Below are positions 31,032 to 40,471 of a stretch of DNA of 64,000 bases, piece by piece (the stretch's first letter is position 1; every line of letters begins with the position of its first letter). Both the position numbers and the translations under genes were made by a program. The notes below the pieces were generated by a model. The model was not told the origin of the DNA. It made no database searches and saw nothing but the letters and a program-made list of their open reading frames with translations. Origin of the DNA: a bacterium (GTDB taxonomy: Bacteria; Actinomycetota; Acidimicrobiia; Spongiisociales; ZC4RG35); contig JAHEJW010000010.1 of NCBI GenBank assembly GCA_024638655.1, positions 1 through 64,000 on the forward strand, written 5' to 3'.

Positions 31032-33326
31032 TCAGACGCTTGCGCGCTCGGACTCGAGCATCTCTTCGAGCTCCTCGATGGTCATGAGCACATCTCGAGC
31101 CTTGCTCCCCACCGAGGGCCCGACTATGCCCCGGCGCTCCAGGGCGTCCATCACCCGGCCGGCGCGAGCGAAGCCGATGCGCAGCTTGCGCTGCAACATG
31201 GAGGTCGAGCCGAGCTCCGACCGAACGACGAGCTCGGTCGCCTGTCGGATGAGTTCGGCGTCCTCGTCGTCCTCGGCCTCGGCCTGGGCCGCCGCTGCCG
31301 CAGCGACCTCGAGCACCTCTCTGTCGCGGTACTCGGCATCGCGCTGCTTCTTCACCCAGTCGACGACATCGTGAATCTCGGATTCGCGCACCCATGCCCC
31401 CTGGATCCTCTGCGGTCTCGGCTCCTTGGCTGTGACCACGAGCATGTCGCCCATTCCAACCAGCTTCTCGGCTCCGGCACCATCGATGATCACACGGCTG
31501 TCGGTTTGAGAAGCCACACTGAATGCCAACCGGCTGGGCACGTTCGCCTTGATCACACCGGTGATCACATCCACCGAAGGTCGTTGAGTCGCGATGACCA
31601 GATGGATTCCCACAGCTCTTGCCATTTGGGCGATCCGGACGATCGACTCCTCAACCTCCCGCCCGGCCACCATCATGAGATCGTTCAACTCGTCGATGAG
31701 CACCACGATGAAGGGGAACCGGTCGAAACCATCGGGATCGAGCCGACCGGCGTCCCACTTCTCCCGATACCCCTCGATATCGCGCACTTTGGCATCGGCG
31801 AGCAGGTCGTAGCGCCGGTCCATCTCGGCGACGGCCCACTTCAGAGCGTCGTTGGCCTTCTTGGGGTTGGTGATGACTCGGGTGAGGAGATGCGGCACAC
31901 CGTTGTATTGGCCGAGCTCGACCCGTTTGGGGTCGACCATTATCAGTCTGACGTCGTCGGGATGGGTGCGCATCAGGAGCGAGGTCACGATCGAGTTGAT
32001 ACAGGAAGATTTCCCTGCTCCGGTGGCGCCTGCGATCAACACGTGGGGTAGCTCTGCCAGGTTCAGGAGCTTGGGCTGACCGGAGATGTCCATGCCCAAC
32101 CCAACCGTGAGAGGCCCTGAGGAGTCGTCGAAGTTCGAGCTGGAGAGGATGTCCCCCAAAGCCACCAGACGCCGCTTGCTGTTGGGCACTTCGACACCGA
32201 TTGCGGACTTGCCCGGGATGGGCACCAGGATCCTCACGTCGGGAGTCGCCAGTGCGTAGGCGATGTCGTGGGAGAGGTTGGAGACGCGATTCACCTTCAC
32301 CCCGGGGGCCAGCTCGATCTCATATCGCGTCACCGTCGGGCCGGGCACGATCTTGGTGAGGGTGGCATCCACGCCGTGCTGAACGAGGGTGCCCTCCAAT
32401 TGGCGTGCCGTCTCCTCCAGTGACCGGCGGTTGATCTCTCCACCGGTCCCGCCTTCGAGGAGATCGAGTGGCGGCAACTCGTAATCGGTCTTCGAGATAT
32501 CGATCGTACGCGGGGTGGGAGCCGGGGTCGACGTCGCCATCGGGGGCTCGGGATCGGGCTGCGGCTGTGGCTCGGGCTCCGGCTCGAGAGACGGTTGCGT
32601 TCTCGGCTTTTGATGCTTGCCACGCTTCTCAGGGATCAACGCCACCGACCTCGCCACGTGTGCGGCTCGATGTTTCGGAGCGGCCAAGGAGGTCTCGGTG
32701 GCCAGCTTTCGTACCGACCGATACATGTCGGCGATCCCCTGTGCGAGTTGGCGGACCGTGGTCTGCGTCATGATGAGAACTCCCATCCCAATCGCTGAGG
32801 CGAGCACCACGAACGCTCCCCAGCTGCCGAGAAGCCGCCGCAGGGGAAAGGCGATCAGTGCGCCTACGGCACCGCCTCGCTCCTGAACGAGCTCGATGTT
32901 CGGGCGCAATGAGACGGCGCCGGTGAGGAGATGGAATAGGGCGAGTGTTCCGACGAAGGTCGTGATCCCGCCGACCAGGAGATGGCGGGCGCCTGCCCTG
33001 GGCTTACCGACGATGAGGGCGATACCCAGCCCGGCCAGACCGACGGGGACCGCATAGCGCCACACTCCAAAGAGGAAGCGACTGCCGCTCTCGATGCCGT
33101 CTCCAAATGGACCGGCTCGTTTCACGAACGCAAGTGTGACGAGAACCGCCAATACGAGGAGTATCAAACCCCATACATCGTCGGTCTGGCGACCGAGCGT
33201 CTCACGGAACGACTCCCGGAAGGAGACCAGCTTCTCCCTTGCCACGGTCGTTGCCGACTTTCTCTTGTTCTTCTTGGACACCCGTCTCCGCCCGGATCCC
33301 TTCCGGGTGGGTGTCCGTTTGGGCAT
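31032..33326 (-). CDS. ftsK: DNA translocase FtsK
   Basis: 764 residues. Basic N-terminus, four membrane segments (about 50-70, 88-106, 115-135, 162-182), Pro/Glu-rich linker (EPEPEPQPQPDPEP), then the RecA-like motor with Walker A GATGAGKSS and Walker B FIVVLIDELNDLM, and a C-terminal winged-helix gamma domain (ELIRQATELVV ... RKLRIGFARAGRVMDALE) that reads orienting DNA sequences. It pumps DNA and resolves dimers at the closing septum. It lies 96 bases upstream of E1alpha on the same strand; nothing else is seen in that gap. Confidence 0.97.
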   Translation of the reverse strand: MPKRTPTRKGSGRRRVSKKNKRKSATTVAREKLVSFRESFRETLGRQTDDVWGLILLVLAVLVTLAFVKRAGPFGDGIESGSRFLFGVWRYAVPVGLAGLGIALIVGKPRAGARHLLVGGITTFVGTLALFHLLTGAVSLRPNIELVQERGGAVGALIAFPLRRLLGSWGAFVVLASAIGMGVLIMTQTTVRQLAQGIADMYRSVRKLATETSLAAPKHRAAHVARSVALIPEKRGKHQKPRTQPSLEPEPEPQPQPDPEPPMATSTPAPTPRTIDISKTDYELPPLDLLEGGTGGEINRRSLEETARQLEGTLVQHGVDATLTKIVPGPTVTRYEIELAPGVKVNRVSNLSHDIAYALATPDVRILVPIPGKSAIGVEVPNSKRRLVALGDILSSSNFDDSSGPLTVGLGMDISGQPKLLNLAELPHVLIAGATGAGKSSCINSIVTSLLMRTHPDDVRLIMVDPKRVELGQYNGVPHLLTRVITNPKKANDALKWAVAEMDRRYDLLADAKVRDIEGYREKWDAGRLDPDGFDRFPFIVVLIDELNDLMMVAGREVEESIVRIAQMARAVGIHLVIATQRPSVDVITGVIKANVPSRLAFSVASQTDSRVIIDGAGAEKLVGMGDMLVVTAKEPRPQRIQGAWVRESEIHDVVDWVKKQRDAEYRDREVLEVAAAAAAQAEAEDDEDAELIRQATELVVRSELGSTSMLQRKLRIGFARAGRVMDALERRGIVGPSVGSKARDVLMTIEELEEMLESERASV

Positions 33327-33373
33327 GTAGCCAGAGACAATAACGCCAGGATCCGATCATTACGGTTCATTCG

Positions 33374-34141
33374 ATGTCCCAGCTCCCTGATTACGTCCAG
33401 GTCAATCGTCTCCATTGGGACCGTCAGGCTCACGAGTGGGTGGAGATGGGCCGACGGGCGTGGCAGCAGGAGCCGCAATGGGGGATCTGGGGGATACCCG
33501 AGTCCGATCTCGACCTTCTCCCTTCTGACATGGCGAATATGGGCGCGATCGAGTTGGGCTGCGGAACGGGCTATGTGTCGGCGTGGATGACTCGACGAGG
33601 GGCCAGATGTGTCGCGATAGACAACTCGCAAAACCAACTGAACACCGCTCGGAGCCTCGCTGACCAGCACGGGCTCGACATCGAGTTCCTCCATGGCAAT
33701 GCGGAGACGGTGCCCTACCCGGACGAGTCGTTCGACTTCGCAGTCTCCGAATATGGAGTGGCCATCTGGGCCGACCCCTTCAAGTGGGTGCCGGAAGCCG
33801 CCCGGTTGCTCCGCCCTGGGGGAGAGCTGTCATTCTTGGGCCACCATCCGATGGTGATGCTGGCTCAACACCGTGAGGTCGACGACGAAGTGACCCGCAC
33901 CCTTCTGTATTCCTACTTCGATCTGCATCGAGTCGACTGGACGGAAGGTGAGGACAGTGGCACCGAGTTCAACTTGCCTATATCCAGATGGATGCGGCTG
34001 TTCGAACAGACGGGATTCGACATCGTCGCATTCCACGAGATCCGCAGCCCTTCGGCGACGGCTAGGAAGAGCTTTGCCGTTGATGCGGCTTGGGCCCACG
34101 ACTACCCGTCGGAGCAGGCGTGGCGTCTGCGCAAGCGCTGA
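33374..34141 (+). CDS. class I SAM-dependent methyltransferase
   Basis: 255 residues. Motif I is IELGCGTGYVSAWM, the acidic end of strand 2 is AIDNSQNQL, and motif II-like HGNAETVPYPDESFDFAVSEYG follows. The substrate is unknown. Divergent from ftsK with a 47-base gap. The stop is 23 bases before the nitroreductase start, so the two may be co-transcribed. Confidence 0.88.
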   Translation: MSQLPDYVQVNRLHWDRQAHEWVEMGRRAWQQEPQWGIWGIPESDLDLLPSDMANMGAIELGCGTGYVSAWMTRRGARCVAIDNSQNQLNTARSLADQHGLDIEFLHGNAETVPYPDESFDFAVSEYGVAIWADPFKWVPEAARLLRPGGELSFLGHHPMVMLAQHREVDDEVTRTLLYSYFDLHRVDWTEGEDSGTEFNLPISRWMRLFEQTGFDIVAFHEIRSPSATARKSFAVDAAWAHDYPSEQAWRLRKR

Positions 34142-34164
34142 GTCAGGCACCTACTGTCGCCGGC

Positions 34165-34854
34165 ATGCCTGCACCCATGATCCCCTATCAACACAGCCTC
34201 CTGGGCGCGGAAGAGCAAACGCGTCGAGCCGAGACCTTCTACCGAGAGATGGACGGCCGGCGGAGTGTGCGCTTCTTCTCCGGCGAGCCGGTGCCTCGAC
34301 GGCTGATCGAGACAGCGATTCGAACCGCTTCGACCGCGCCTTCGGGAGCACACCGACAGCCGTGGACCTTTGTGATGACCCGCGACCCAGTGATCAAACA
34401 TCGGATTCGCGTCGCTGCCGAAGAAGAGGAACGGACCAATTACGAAGGTGGCCGTCTCCCCGATCATTGGCTCGAGGCGCTCGAGCCGCTGGGCACCGAC
34501 TGGCACAAGGAGTTCCTCGAGACCGTCCCGTGGGTCGTAGTCCTCTTCGAGCAACGCTACGGGATTGACGACAAAGGCCAGAAGCTGCACCACTTCTACG
34601 TCAAGGAATCGTGTGGCATCGCTGCTGGATTGTTCATCGCGGCGTTGCACCACATGGGCCTGGCGACCCTCACCCACACACCTAGTCCCATGAAGTTCCT
34701 CACGGATCTTCTCGGGAGACCCGCCAACGAGAGGCCCTTCTGCATGTTCCCGATCGGCTACCCGGCCGACGACTGTGTCGTCCCCGACCTGCATCGAAAG
34801 AGCCTGGCTGAGGTACTGGTGGAGGTGGGCACGGCCGCGTCCGGCGACGAGTAG
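34165..34854 (+). CDS. nitroreductase-family flavoprotein (iodotyrosine deiodinase-like)
   Basis: 229 residues from ATG 34165, the first Met that gives a normal N-terminus; the ORF extends back into the methyltransferase gene out of frame. FMN-binding stretches: RRSVRFFSGEPVP, TASTAPSGAHRQPWTF and the C-terminal FPIGYPADD. The family reduces nitro groups, quinones or halogenated aromatics. The SGAH and RRSVR forms are close to deiodinase/BluB relatives. The substrate cannot be told. Confidence 0.87.
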   Translation: MPAPMIPYQHSLLGAEEQTRRAETFYREMDGRRSVRFFSGEPVPRRLIETAIRTASTAPSGAHRQPWTFVMTRDPVIKHRIRVAAEEEERTNYEGGRLPDHWLEALEPLGTDWHKEFLETVPWVVVLFEQRYGIDDKGQKLHHFYVKESCGIAAGLFIAALHHMGLATLTHTPSPMKFLTDLLGRPANERPFCMFPIGYPADDCVVPDLHRKSLAEVLVEVGTAASGDE

Positions 34855-34880
34855 GTTCCCGGGCACCTCAAAGAAAGGAC

Positions 34881-35213
34881 ATGGAGTTGAGTGATTACAT
34901 GGTGATCTACACCGGCGGCATGGGTATGGGGGCTTCACCGGAAGAACAAGAGAAGATCATGGCGGAGTGGGGAGCCTGGTACGAGCAGATGGGCTCTGCG
35001 ATCGTCGATGGCGGCTCGCCTTTCGCCGAAGCGAAGCACCTTGCGGGCAATGGGGTCGAGGACGGCCCTCTCGGAGAACCGGCTACCGGGTACACCCTGA
35101 TCTCGGCCGATTCGCTCGAGGCTGCGGCGACGGCGTGTGAGGGGCATCCGCACCTGAATCACGGCGGCCAAGTGCAGGTCTACACCTGCATCGACATGAG
35201 CCCACCCGAGTAG
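34881..35213 (+). CDS. YCII-related domain protein
   Basis: 110 residues: MVIYTGGMGMGASPEEQEKIMAEWGAW (in part), a central AATGYTLISADSLEAA strand-helix and a GHPHLNHGGQVQVY segment fit the ferredoxin-like YCII/DGPF fold often found beside ECF sigma factors. No such factor is here. ATG 34881 with AAGAAAGGA upstream. It may be the last gene of a unit beginning at 33374. Confidence 0.82.
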   Translation: MELSDYMVIYTGGMGMGASPEEQEKIMAEWGAWYEQMGSAIVDGGSPFAEAKHLAGNGVEDGPLGEPATGYTLISADSLEAAATACEGHPHLNHGGQVQVYTCIDMSPPE

Positions 35214-35222
35214 CTCCCGGAA

Positions 35223-35236
35223 GGGGAGGGCTCCCC
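35223..35236. terminator. short hairpin between convergent genes
   Basis: GGGGAGGGCTCCCC, a stem of five pairs with a 4-base loop between the convergent ends of the YCII gene and rnj. It has no T-tract, so it is weak evidence for a terminator. Confidence 0.35.
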
Positions 35237-35249
35237 CGCTACAGCCGAC

Positions 35250-36884
35250 TCAGAGCTCTACGACGACCGGGACGATCACCGGCTTGCGCGCGGTCTCGGC
35301 GCGAATGACCCGACCGGCGGCCTGCCGGACCGTCTTCTGCATCTCGGAGAGGTCGGTACGACCGGAGGCCCGTTCTTCGATCGCGGATCGGACCGCGTCG
35401 GCCGCCTTGGCCAACACCGGATCCGGGTCGTCCATCATCCCATGGCTGTCTAGATCAGGCCCGTAGACAATCTCACCGGTGTCGTGGTCGATGCCCACCG
35501 TCACGATGACCACACCCTCGTCGGCCAAATGGGAGCGATCCCTGAGCACCGCGTTTTGGACGTCACCAACGGCCGAGCCATCGAGATACACGTATCCCGC
35601 CGGAACGGCTCGCCGCTCCACGATCGTCTTCTCGCCGTCGATGGTGAGGCGGTCGCCATCCTCGAGCACATTGACGTCCTCGACGCCCATCCTCGCGGCC
35701 AACTCGGCGTGGGCATGGAGATGCCGGTACTCGCCGTGGACGGGCACGAACGCCTTCGGGCGCATCAGGTTGAGGAATGTCAGCAACTCCTCACGTGCGG
35801 CATGACCCGACACATGGACATGTGAGTTGCGACCGTGAACCACCGTGGCCCCACGACGCATGAGGTTGGAGATGACTTTCGAGACCGCCGTCTCGTTGCC
35901 CGGGATCGGTTTGGCCGAGATGAGAACCGTGTCGTTCTCGTGCAGCTCGACGAACTTGTGCCGTCCCTGTGACATGAGAGAGAGTGCGGCAAACGGCTCT
36001 CCCTGGCTACCAGTGGTTATCAGCAGCTGACGATCCTCGGGGAGAGCACCAAGCTCCTTGATGTCGAGGACCGATTCCTCGGGGACTTTCAACACACCCA
36101 GCTCCGTGGCAATGGTGGTGTTGCGATGCATCGACCTTCCGAAGAAGGCGACCTTCCTGCCGGCGGCGATGCCGGCGTCCGCTATCTGTTGAACCCGGTG
36201 CACGTGAGACGAGAAACACGCCGCAATCACCCGGCCGGGCGCGTCACGGATCACGTCGGCGATCGCGGGCCTGACCGAGCTCTCGGACGGCTCGAAGCCC
36301 GGCCTCTCGGCGTTGGTGGAATCGGAGAGGAGAAGCCGGACACCCTGGCTCGCCAATGATGCAAACGCGGTCAGGTCGGTGGGGTTGTTGTCGATCGGGG
36401 TCGGGTCGAGCTTGAAGTCCCCTGAGTGGACGATGATCCCCTCGGGGGTGTCGAGGGCAACGGCCGCCGCCTGCGGTATCGAATGGCTGACAGGCAGCAG
36501 GGAGAATCGGAAGGGGCCGTGCTTCTTCCACTCTTTGTAAGGAAGAGAATGCAGCTGAGCGTCCACACCCAGCTCATCGATCCTCCCAGCGGCGAATTCG
36601 ACCGACAGCTGTGTTCCATAGACGGGAACATTTATGTCTCGGAGGAAGTAGCCAAGAGCACCGACATGATCCTCATGTCCGTGGGTGACGATCACGAGTG
36701 TCACATCCTGACGCCGCTCGATGAGCCAGGACCAATCAGGGAAGACCAGATCGACGCCCAGCATCTCCTCCTCTGGGAACATCAACCCGACGTCGATAAG
36801 TGCGATCTTGCCGTCGATCTCTACCGCAGCACAGTTGCGGCCGATCTCACCTAACCCGCCCAGGAATGTGACAGAGACGCTCAC
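35250..36884 (-). CDS. rnj: ribonuclease J
   Basis: 544 residues, beta-CASP metallo-beta-lactamase enzyme with 5'-3' exonuclease and endonuclease activity on RNA. Metal site H68-x-H70-x-D72-H73 (VTHGHEDHVGAL), beta-CASP motifs later, and SGHA in the C-terminal part. GTG start overlapping the dapA stop as GTGA. The rnj-dapA neighbourhood is widespread in actinobacteria. Together with rny it gives a decay machinery without any sign of RNase E in this window. Confidence 0.97.
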   Translation of the reverse strand: MSVSVTFLGGLGEIGRNCAAVEIDGKIALIDVGLMFPEEEMLGVDLVFPDWSWLIERRQDVTLVIVTHGHEDHVGALGYFLRDINVPVYGTQLSVEFAAGRIDELGVDAQLHSLPYKEWKKHGPFRFSLLPVSHSIPQAAAVALDTPEGIIVHSGDFKLDPTPIDNNPTDLTAFASLASQGVRLLLSDSTNAERPGFEPSESSVRPAIADVIRDAPGRVIAACFSSHVHRVQQIADAGIAAGRKVAFFGRSMHRNTTIATELGVLKVPEESVLDIKELGALPEDRQLLITTGSQGEPFAALSLMSQGRHKFVELHENDTVLISAKPIPGNETAVSKVISNLMRRGATVVHGRNSHVHVSGHAAREELLTFLNLMRPKAFVPVHGEYRHLHAHAELAARMGVEDVNVLEDGDRLTIDGEKTIVERRAVPAGYVYLDGSAVGDVQNAVLRDRSHLADEGVVIVTVGIDHDTGEIVYGPDLDSHGMMDDPDPVLAKAADAVRSAIEERASGRTDLSEMQKTVRQAAGRVIRAETARKPVIVPVVVEL

Positions 36885-37774
36885 AGACCCTGCAGGGCTC
36901 CTAGAGCTTTCTCGATGGCTGCGACGGTCTCTTCAGAGGCATTGACCAGTGGAAGCCTCACATCACCGACCGGTTCCCAAAAAGCATTCATCCCTGCTTT
37001 GACGGGCGCGGGGTTGGTCTCGAGGAAACAGGCCTCGCAGAGAGGCAAGAGGGCATGGTGAAGGCGGGCCGCCTCGGCGAAGTCTCCGGACTCTGCAGCT
37101 TTGACCATGGCTTGTACCGTCAGCCCGGCGAGATGGGACACCACCGAGACCACACCGACGGCTCCCACCGACAACATGGGGAGGGTCAGCGAATCTTGGC
37201 CGGAATAGACGGGGAGACCGGGGATCCGGTTGATCGTTTTCGAAGTGAAGTCGAGGCTCTCCACGGCATCTTTGGTGGCAACAACGTTGGGGTGGGCGGC
37301 GATCTCGGCCAGGGTGTCGAGTTCGATCAACCGGTTGGTGCGACTCGGGATGTTGTAGACCATCACCGGGAGACCGACGTCGGCCGACACCGTGAAGTGC
37401 TCGATCAAGCCCCGCTGCGTCGGCTTGTTGTAGTAAGGGGTCACCACGAGGACACCGTCAGCGCCGAGCTCGCCGGCTTTCTCGGAGAGATGGACGACCC
37501 GGGCAGTGTCGTTGGTTCCGCTGCCGGCTATGACTTTGGTCTTCCTGTCGGCTACCGAGTCGATCACCGTCTTGAACAGGGCGACCTTCTCGTCGTCGGA
37601 GAGAGTCGGCGATTCACCGGTGGTCCCGGAAACGACCAGCGTGTCGGTCCCGTGGTCGGACAGATGGCGGGCCAGGTTCCAAGCCCTCTCATGGTCGACC
37701 TCGCCCGAAGGTGTGAACGGGGTGATCATGGCGGTGGCAACTCGGCCGAACGGGGCTTTGAGTGTGTCGGTCAC
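36881..37774 (-). CDS. dapA: 4-hydroxy-tetrahydrodipicolinate synthase
   Basis: 297 residues from GTG 37774 (the ORF runs back further but homology starts at APFGRVATAMITPF). Condenses pyruvate with aspartate semialdehyde, first committed step to diaminopimelate and lysine. Schiff-base Lys in VVATKDAVESL, the catalytic Tyr in MVYNIPSRTN, and SGTTGESPTLSDDEK binds substrate. dapF, a later step, is at 5348. Stop overlaps the rnj start. Confidence 0.97.
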   Translation of the reverse strand: MTDTLKAPFGRVATAMITPFTPSGEVDHERAWNLARHLSDHGTDTLVVSGTTGESPTLSDDEKVALFKTVIDSVADRKTKVIAGSGTNDTARVVHLSEKAGELGADGVLVVTPYYNKPTQRGLIEHFTVSADVGLPVMVYNIPSRTNRLIELDTLAEIAAHPNVVATKDAVESLDFTSKTINRIPGLPVYSGQDSLTLPMLSVGAVGVVSVVSHLAGLTVQAMVKAAESGDFAEAARLHHALLPLCEACFLETNPAPVKAGMNAFWEPVGDVRLPLVNASEETVAAIEKALGALQGL

Positions 37775-37816
37775 GAATCTGAAGCTTACCGAGCAAGCGA
37801 GTAGAAACCCTTGTTC

Positions 37817-39298
37817 ATGGAATTGACCCTGCCTGCGCCTTGCCTCATCGTCCTGATCGGGCCGAGCGGGGCTGGGAAGACCACCTGGGCGAAGGAGCAG
37901 TTCCAAGAGAACGAAATCGTCTCGTCGGACGCCTTGAGGGCCATGGTGGGGATCGACGAGGACGATCAGCAGGCGGGCACAGTCGCGTTCGAGCTACTGG
38001 AGTCGATCGTGGCGGAGCGGGTGAGGAGGGGGCTGACGACCGTCGTCGACACAACCGGATTGAATCAGGACAACCGTCGCAGTTGGATCACAAAGGCTCA
38101 CGACGCCCGCATGCCGGCGCATGCGATCGTCTTCGATACGTCACGAGAAGCGTGTGAGCTGCGGAATGCGTCGCGGTCGAGGCCGATTCCGAAGAGTGTG
38201 TTGTCGCGGCAGTTCACCCTCTTCAAGAACGCTCGAGGCGAAGTGCAATCCGACGGGTTTGACGGCGTGCACCTAGAGCAGCCGGTTGGCCTCGTGACGC
38301 CGCGTGTCGCCCAGGCGAAGGAAGCCTCCTCGGTTGGCGAGATCCCTCGGCTCGGGCACGGCTTTGGCCTGCTGATCAGCCGATTCCAGTCGAATGACAC
38401 AGACCTCGGCGAGACGCTTGCCCAAATCGCACAGCGGGCAGAGGCTGCCGGCTTTCTCGACATATGGTTGATGGACCACTTCCGGCAGATCCGCAGCGTC
38501 GGACGACCTTGGGAAGACATCCCGGAGGTCTACACGGCTCTCTCTCATATGGCCGCGGTCACGTCCCGAATCCGGATAGGAGCGTTGGTGACGGGCATCA
38601 CGCATAGGCACCCGGTTGTCCTCGGCAAGATGGTGGCAACTTTGGATGTGCTGTCAGCGGGCAGGGCGATCTGCGGGTTGGGGATCGGATGGGATGACGA
38701 CGAGCATCGGGCATACGGGATCACTTTCCCGGCGACTCCAGACCGATATGGCCTGTTGGAGGAGACCCTCGAGATGCTTCCGCTCCTGTGGGGGCCCGGT
38801 GCTCCTTCCTTCGAGGGCGAGCTGATCAGCGCCAAGGAGCTGATCTGTTATCCCCGTCCCGTCCAAGATCGGATCCCGATAATGATCGGTGGGTCTGGGG
38901 AGAGGAAGACGCTCAGGCTGGTCGCGCGGTACGCCGATCGATGCAACCTCTTCGGAGATCCCGAGACGATTCGTAAGAAAGTCCGGGTCCTCCATCGCCA
39001 TTGCCTCGATGTGGGCCGGGAGCCAGATGAGGTCGAGGTGACCCATCTGGTCAGCGCCTTGGCGGCCAATTCACGGACAACCCTTCGTCGGCGGATCGAG
39101 GAACTCCGGGACCGCAACACTTCTCACGAGGACTTTGCTCGATTGAACAATGCGGGGACGGTGGAGGACCTTGAGACGCTGATCGGCGCCTACGCAGATG
39201 CCGGCGCCACTCATTCGATCGTGACGCTGCCGGACGTCCATCTCGAAGGCTCGATCGAGGCATTCGGACAAGTCATTGAAAACCTGGGTCACCCTTAG
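37817..39298 (+). CDS. fusion: P-loop kinase domain plus F420-type luciferase-like oxidoreductase
   Basis: 493 residues from ATG 37817 (a TTG two codons upstream is possible). Residues about 8-150 are a P-loop kinase like polynucleotide kinase 3'-phosphatase kinase domains: Walker A GPSGAGKTTW, SSDALRAMVG, VVDTTGLNQDNRRSW. After a linker, residues about 175-493 are a luciferase-like (LLM) oxidoreductase: GFLDIWLMDHFRQI, VTSRIRIGALVTG, HPVVLGKMVATLDVLSAGR, GLGIGWDDDEH, PIMIGGSGERKTL. That is the pattern of F420-dependent TIGR03560-type enzymes. The two parts are in one frame with no stop. No function is proposed for the combination. Divergent from dapA. Confidence 0.9.
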   Translation: MELTLPAPCLIVLIGPSGAGKTTWAKEQFQENEIVSSDALRAMVGIDEDDQQAGTVAFELLESIVAERVRRGLTTVVDTTGLNQDNRRSWITKAHDARMPAHAIVFDTSREACELRNASRSRPIPKSVLSRQFTLFKNARGEVQSDGFDGVHLEQPVGLVTPRVAQAKEASSVGEIPRLGHGFGLLISRFQSNDTDLGETLAQIAQRAEAAGFLDIWLMDHFRQIRSVGRPWEDIPEVYTALSHMAAVTSRIRIGALVTGITHRHPVVLGKMVATLDVLSAGRAICGLGIGWDDDEHRAYGITFPATPDRYGLLEETLEMLPLLWGPGAPSFEGELISAKELICYPRPVQDRIPIMIGGSGERKTLRLVARYADRCNLFGDPETIRKKVRVLHRHCLDVGREPDEVEVTHLVSALAANSRTTLRRRIEELRDRNTSHEDFARLNNAGTVEDLETLIGAYADAGATHSIVTLPDVHLEGSIEAFGQVIENLGHP

Positions 39299-39308
39299 AC
39301 TCGGAGCC

Positions 39309-39893
39309 ATGGCTGTTGCTTCTACGATGCTCGAGCTCGGCACGAAGGCACCGGAATTCACCCTCCCGGATGCCGTCTCCGGGAACGCCGTCTCCCTGCG
39401 CGATTTCGCCGACAAGACGGGACTGCTGGTCATGTTCATCTGCAACCACTGCCCCTACGTCAAGCACATCAAGGAGGGCCTGGCTCAGTTCAGCCAGGAC
39501 TACCAAGACTCCGACGTCGGAATCGTGGCTATCTCGTCCAACGACATCGAGGCATACCCAACCGACTCTCCAGAGAACATGAAGGCTGAGGCTGAGCAAT
39601 TCGGCTACCGGTTCCCCTACCTCTTCGACAAGGAACAGGAGACGGCCGCTGCATATACCGCGATGTGCACACCCGATTTCTTCCTCTTCAACGCTCATCG
39701 CGAGCTGGTCTATCGGGGACGCTTCGATCAATCCCGCCCCGACAGCGGAGTCCCTGTCACGGGCTCTGACCTCCGCGCTGCGGTCGACGCTCTCCTCGGC
39801 GGCGACGACGTTCCCACCGAGCAGTTCCCATCGATGGGATGCTCCATCAAGTGGAGGCAAGGGCGGACCCCCGCCTATTTCACATCCTCCTGA
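39309..39893 (+). CDS. thioredoxin-fold peroxiredoxin-like protein
   Basis: 194 residues from ATG 39309, the start that gives a normal AhpC/TSA-type beginning (LGTKAPEFTLPDAVSG). The active-site stretch is VMFICNHCPYVKHI, a CxxC in the thioredoxin position, and PDFFLFNAHRELVYRGRFDQ is typical of this family, also called redoxin or resA-like but without a signal peptide. It starts 10 bases after the fusion protein's stop. Probably a cytoplasmic thiol-disulfide or peroxide-handling enzyme. Confidence 0.87.
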   Translation: MAVASTMLELGTKAPEFTLPDAVSGNAVSLRDFADKTGLLVMFICNHCPYVKHIKEGLAQFSQDYQDSDVGIVAISSNDIEAYPTDSPENMKAEAEQFGYRFPYLFDKEQETAAAYTAMCTPDFFLFNAHRELVYRGRFDQSRPDSGVPVTGSDLRAAVDALLGGDDVPTEQFPSMGCSIKWRQGRTPAYFTSS

Positions 39894-39956
39894 GATGAAC
39901 CACCCCGGTGCAGTGGCACGGTTCTCGGAGGTTCCCAGGCACACAGAAAGGAAGCC

Positions 39957-40466
39957 ATGACAAAGCAATACGACTCCCCACCCGAGATGACGCTCGATCT
40001 GAACAAGTCATACCAGGCGACGCTCGAGACAAATCACGGTGAGATAGTCATCGAGTTCGACGCCGATCGCTCACCGCAGACGGTCAACAACTTCGTGTTT
40101 CTGGCGAGGGACGGCTTCTACGACGGAGTGGTATTCCATCGGGTGATCGAGAACTTCATGATCCAAGGCGGTGATCCCACTGGCACCGGTAGAGGGGGCC
40201 CCGGCTACAGGTTCCGTGATGAGGTCGAGGGAGCGGGCGGCTACTCACGAGGCACCGTCGCCATGGCCAACGCCGGCCCCAATACCAACGGGAGCCAGTT
40301 CTTCATCTGTCATACGGATGTCGGGCTGCCTCACAGCTACACGATCTTCGGGAGCGTCGTCTCCGGTATGGAGGCGGTGGACTCGATTGCCGCCTCTGCC
40401 ACCGACAACAACGATCGACCCCACGACGACGTGGTCATCGAGAGCGTGACCGTCACCGAGAGCTGA
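39957..40466 (+). CDS. cyclophilin-type peptidyl-prolyl isomerase
   Basis: 169 residues. Core motifs FHRVIENFMIQGGDPTGTGRGGPGYR (in part), NTNGSQFFICHT and the GSVVSGMEAVDSI end. No signal peptide, so a cytoplasmic PPIase. AAAGGAAGCC precedes the ATG. The gene ends 5 bases before the convergent PEBP gene. Confidence 0.95.
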   Translation: MTKQYDSPPEMTLDLNKSYQATLETNHGEIVIEFDADRSPQTVNNFVFLARDGFYDGVVFHRVIENFMIQGGDPTGTGRGGPGYRFRDEVEGAGGYSRGTVAMANAGPNTNGSQFFICHTDVGLPHSYTIFGSVVSGMEAVDSIAASATDNNDRPHDDVVIESVTVTES

Positions 40467-40471
40467 ATCGT

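Noticed and set aside
30957-32051. 364-codon plus-strand ORF
   Set aside because: Antisense to the motor domain of ftsK; no recognisable protein.
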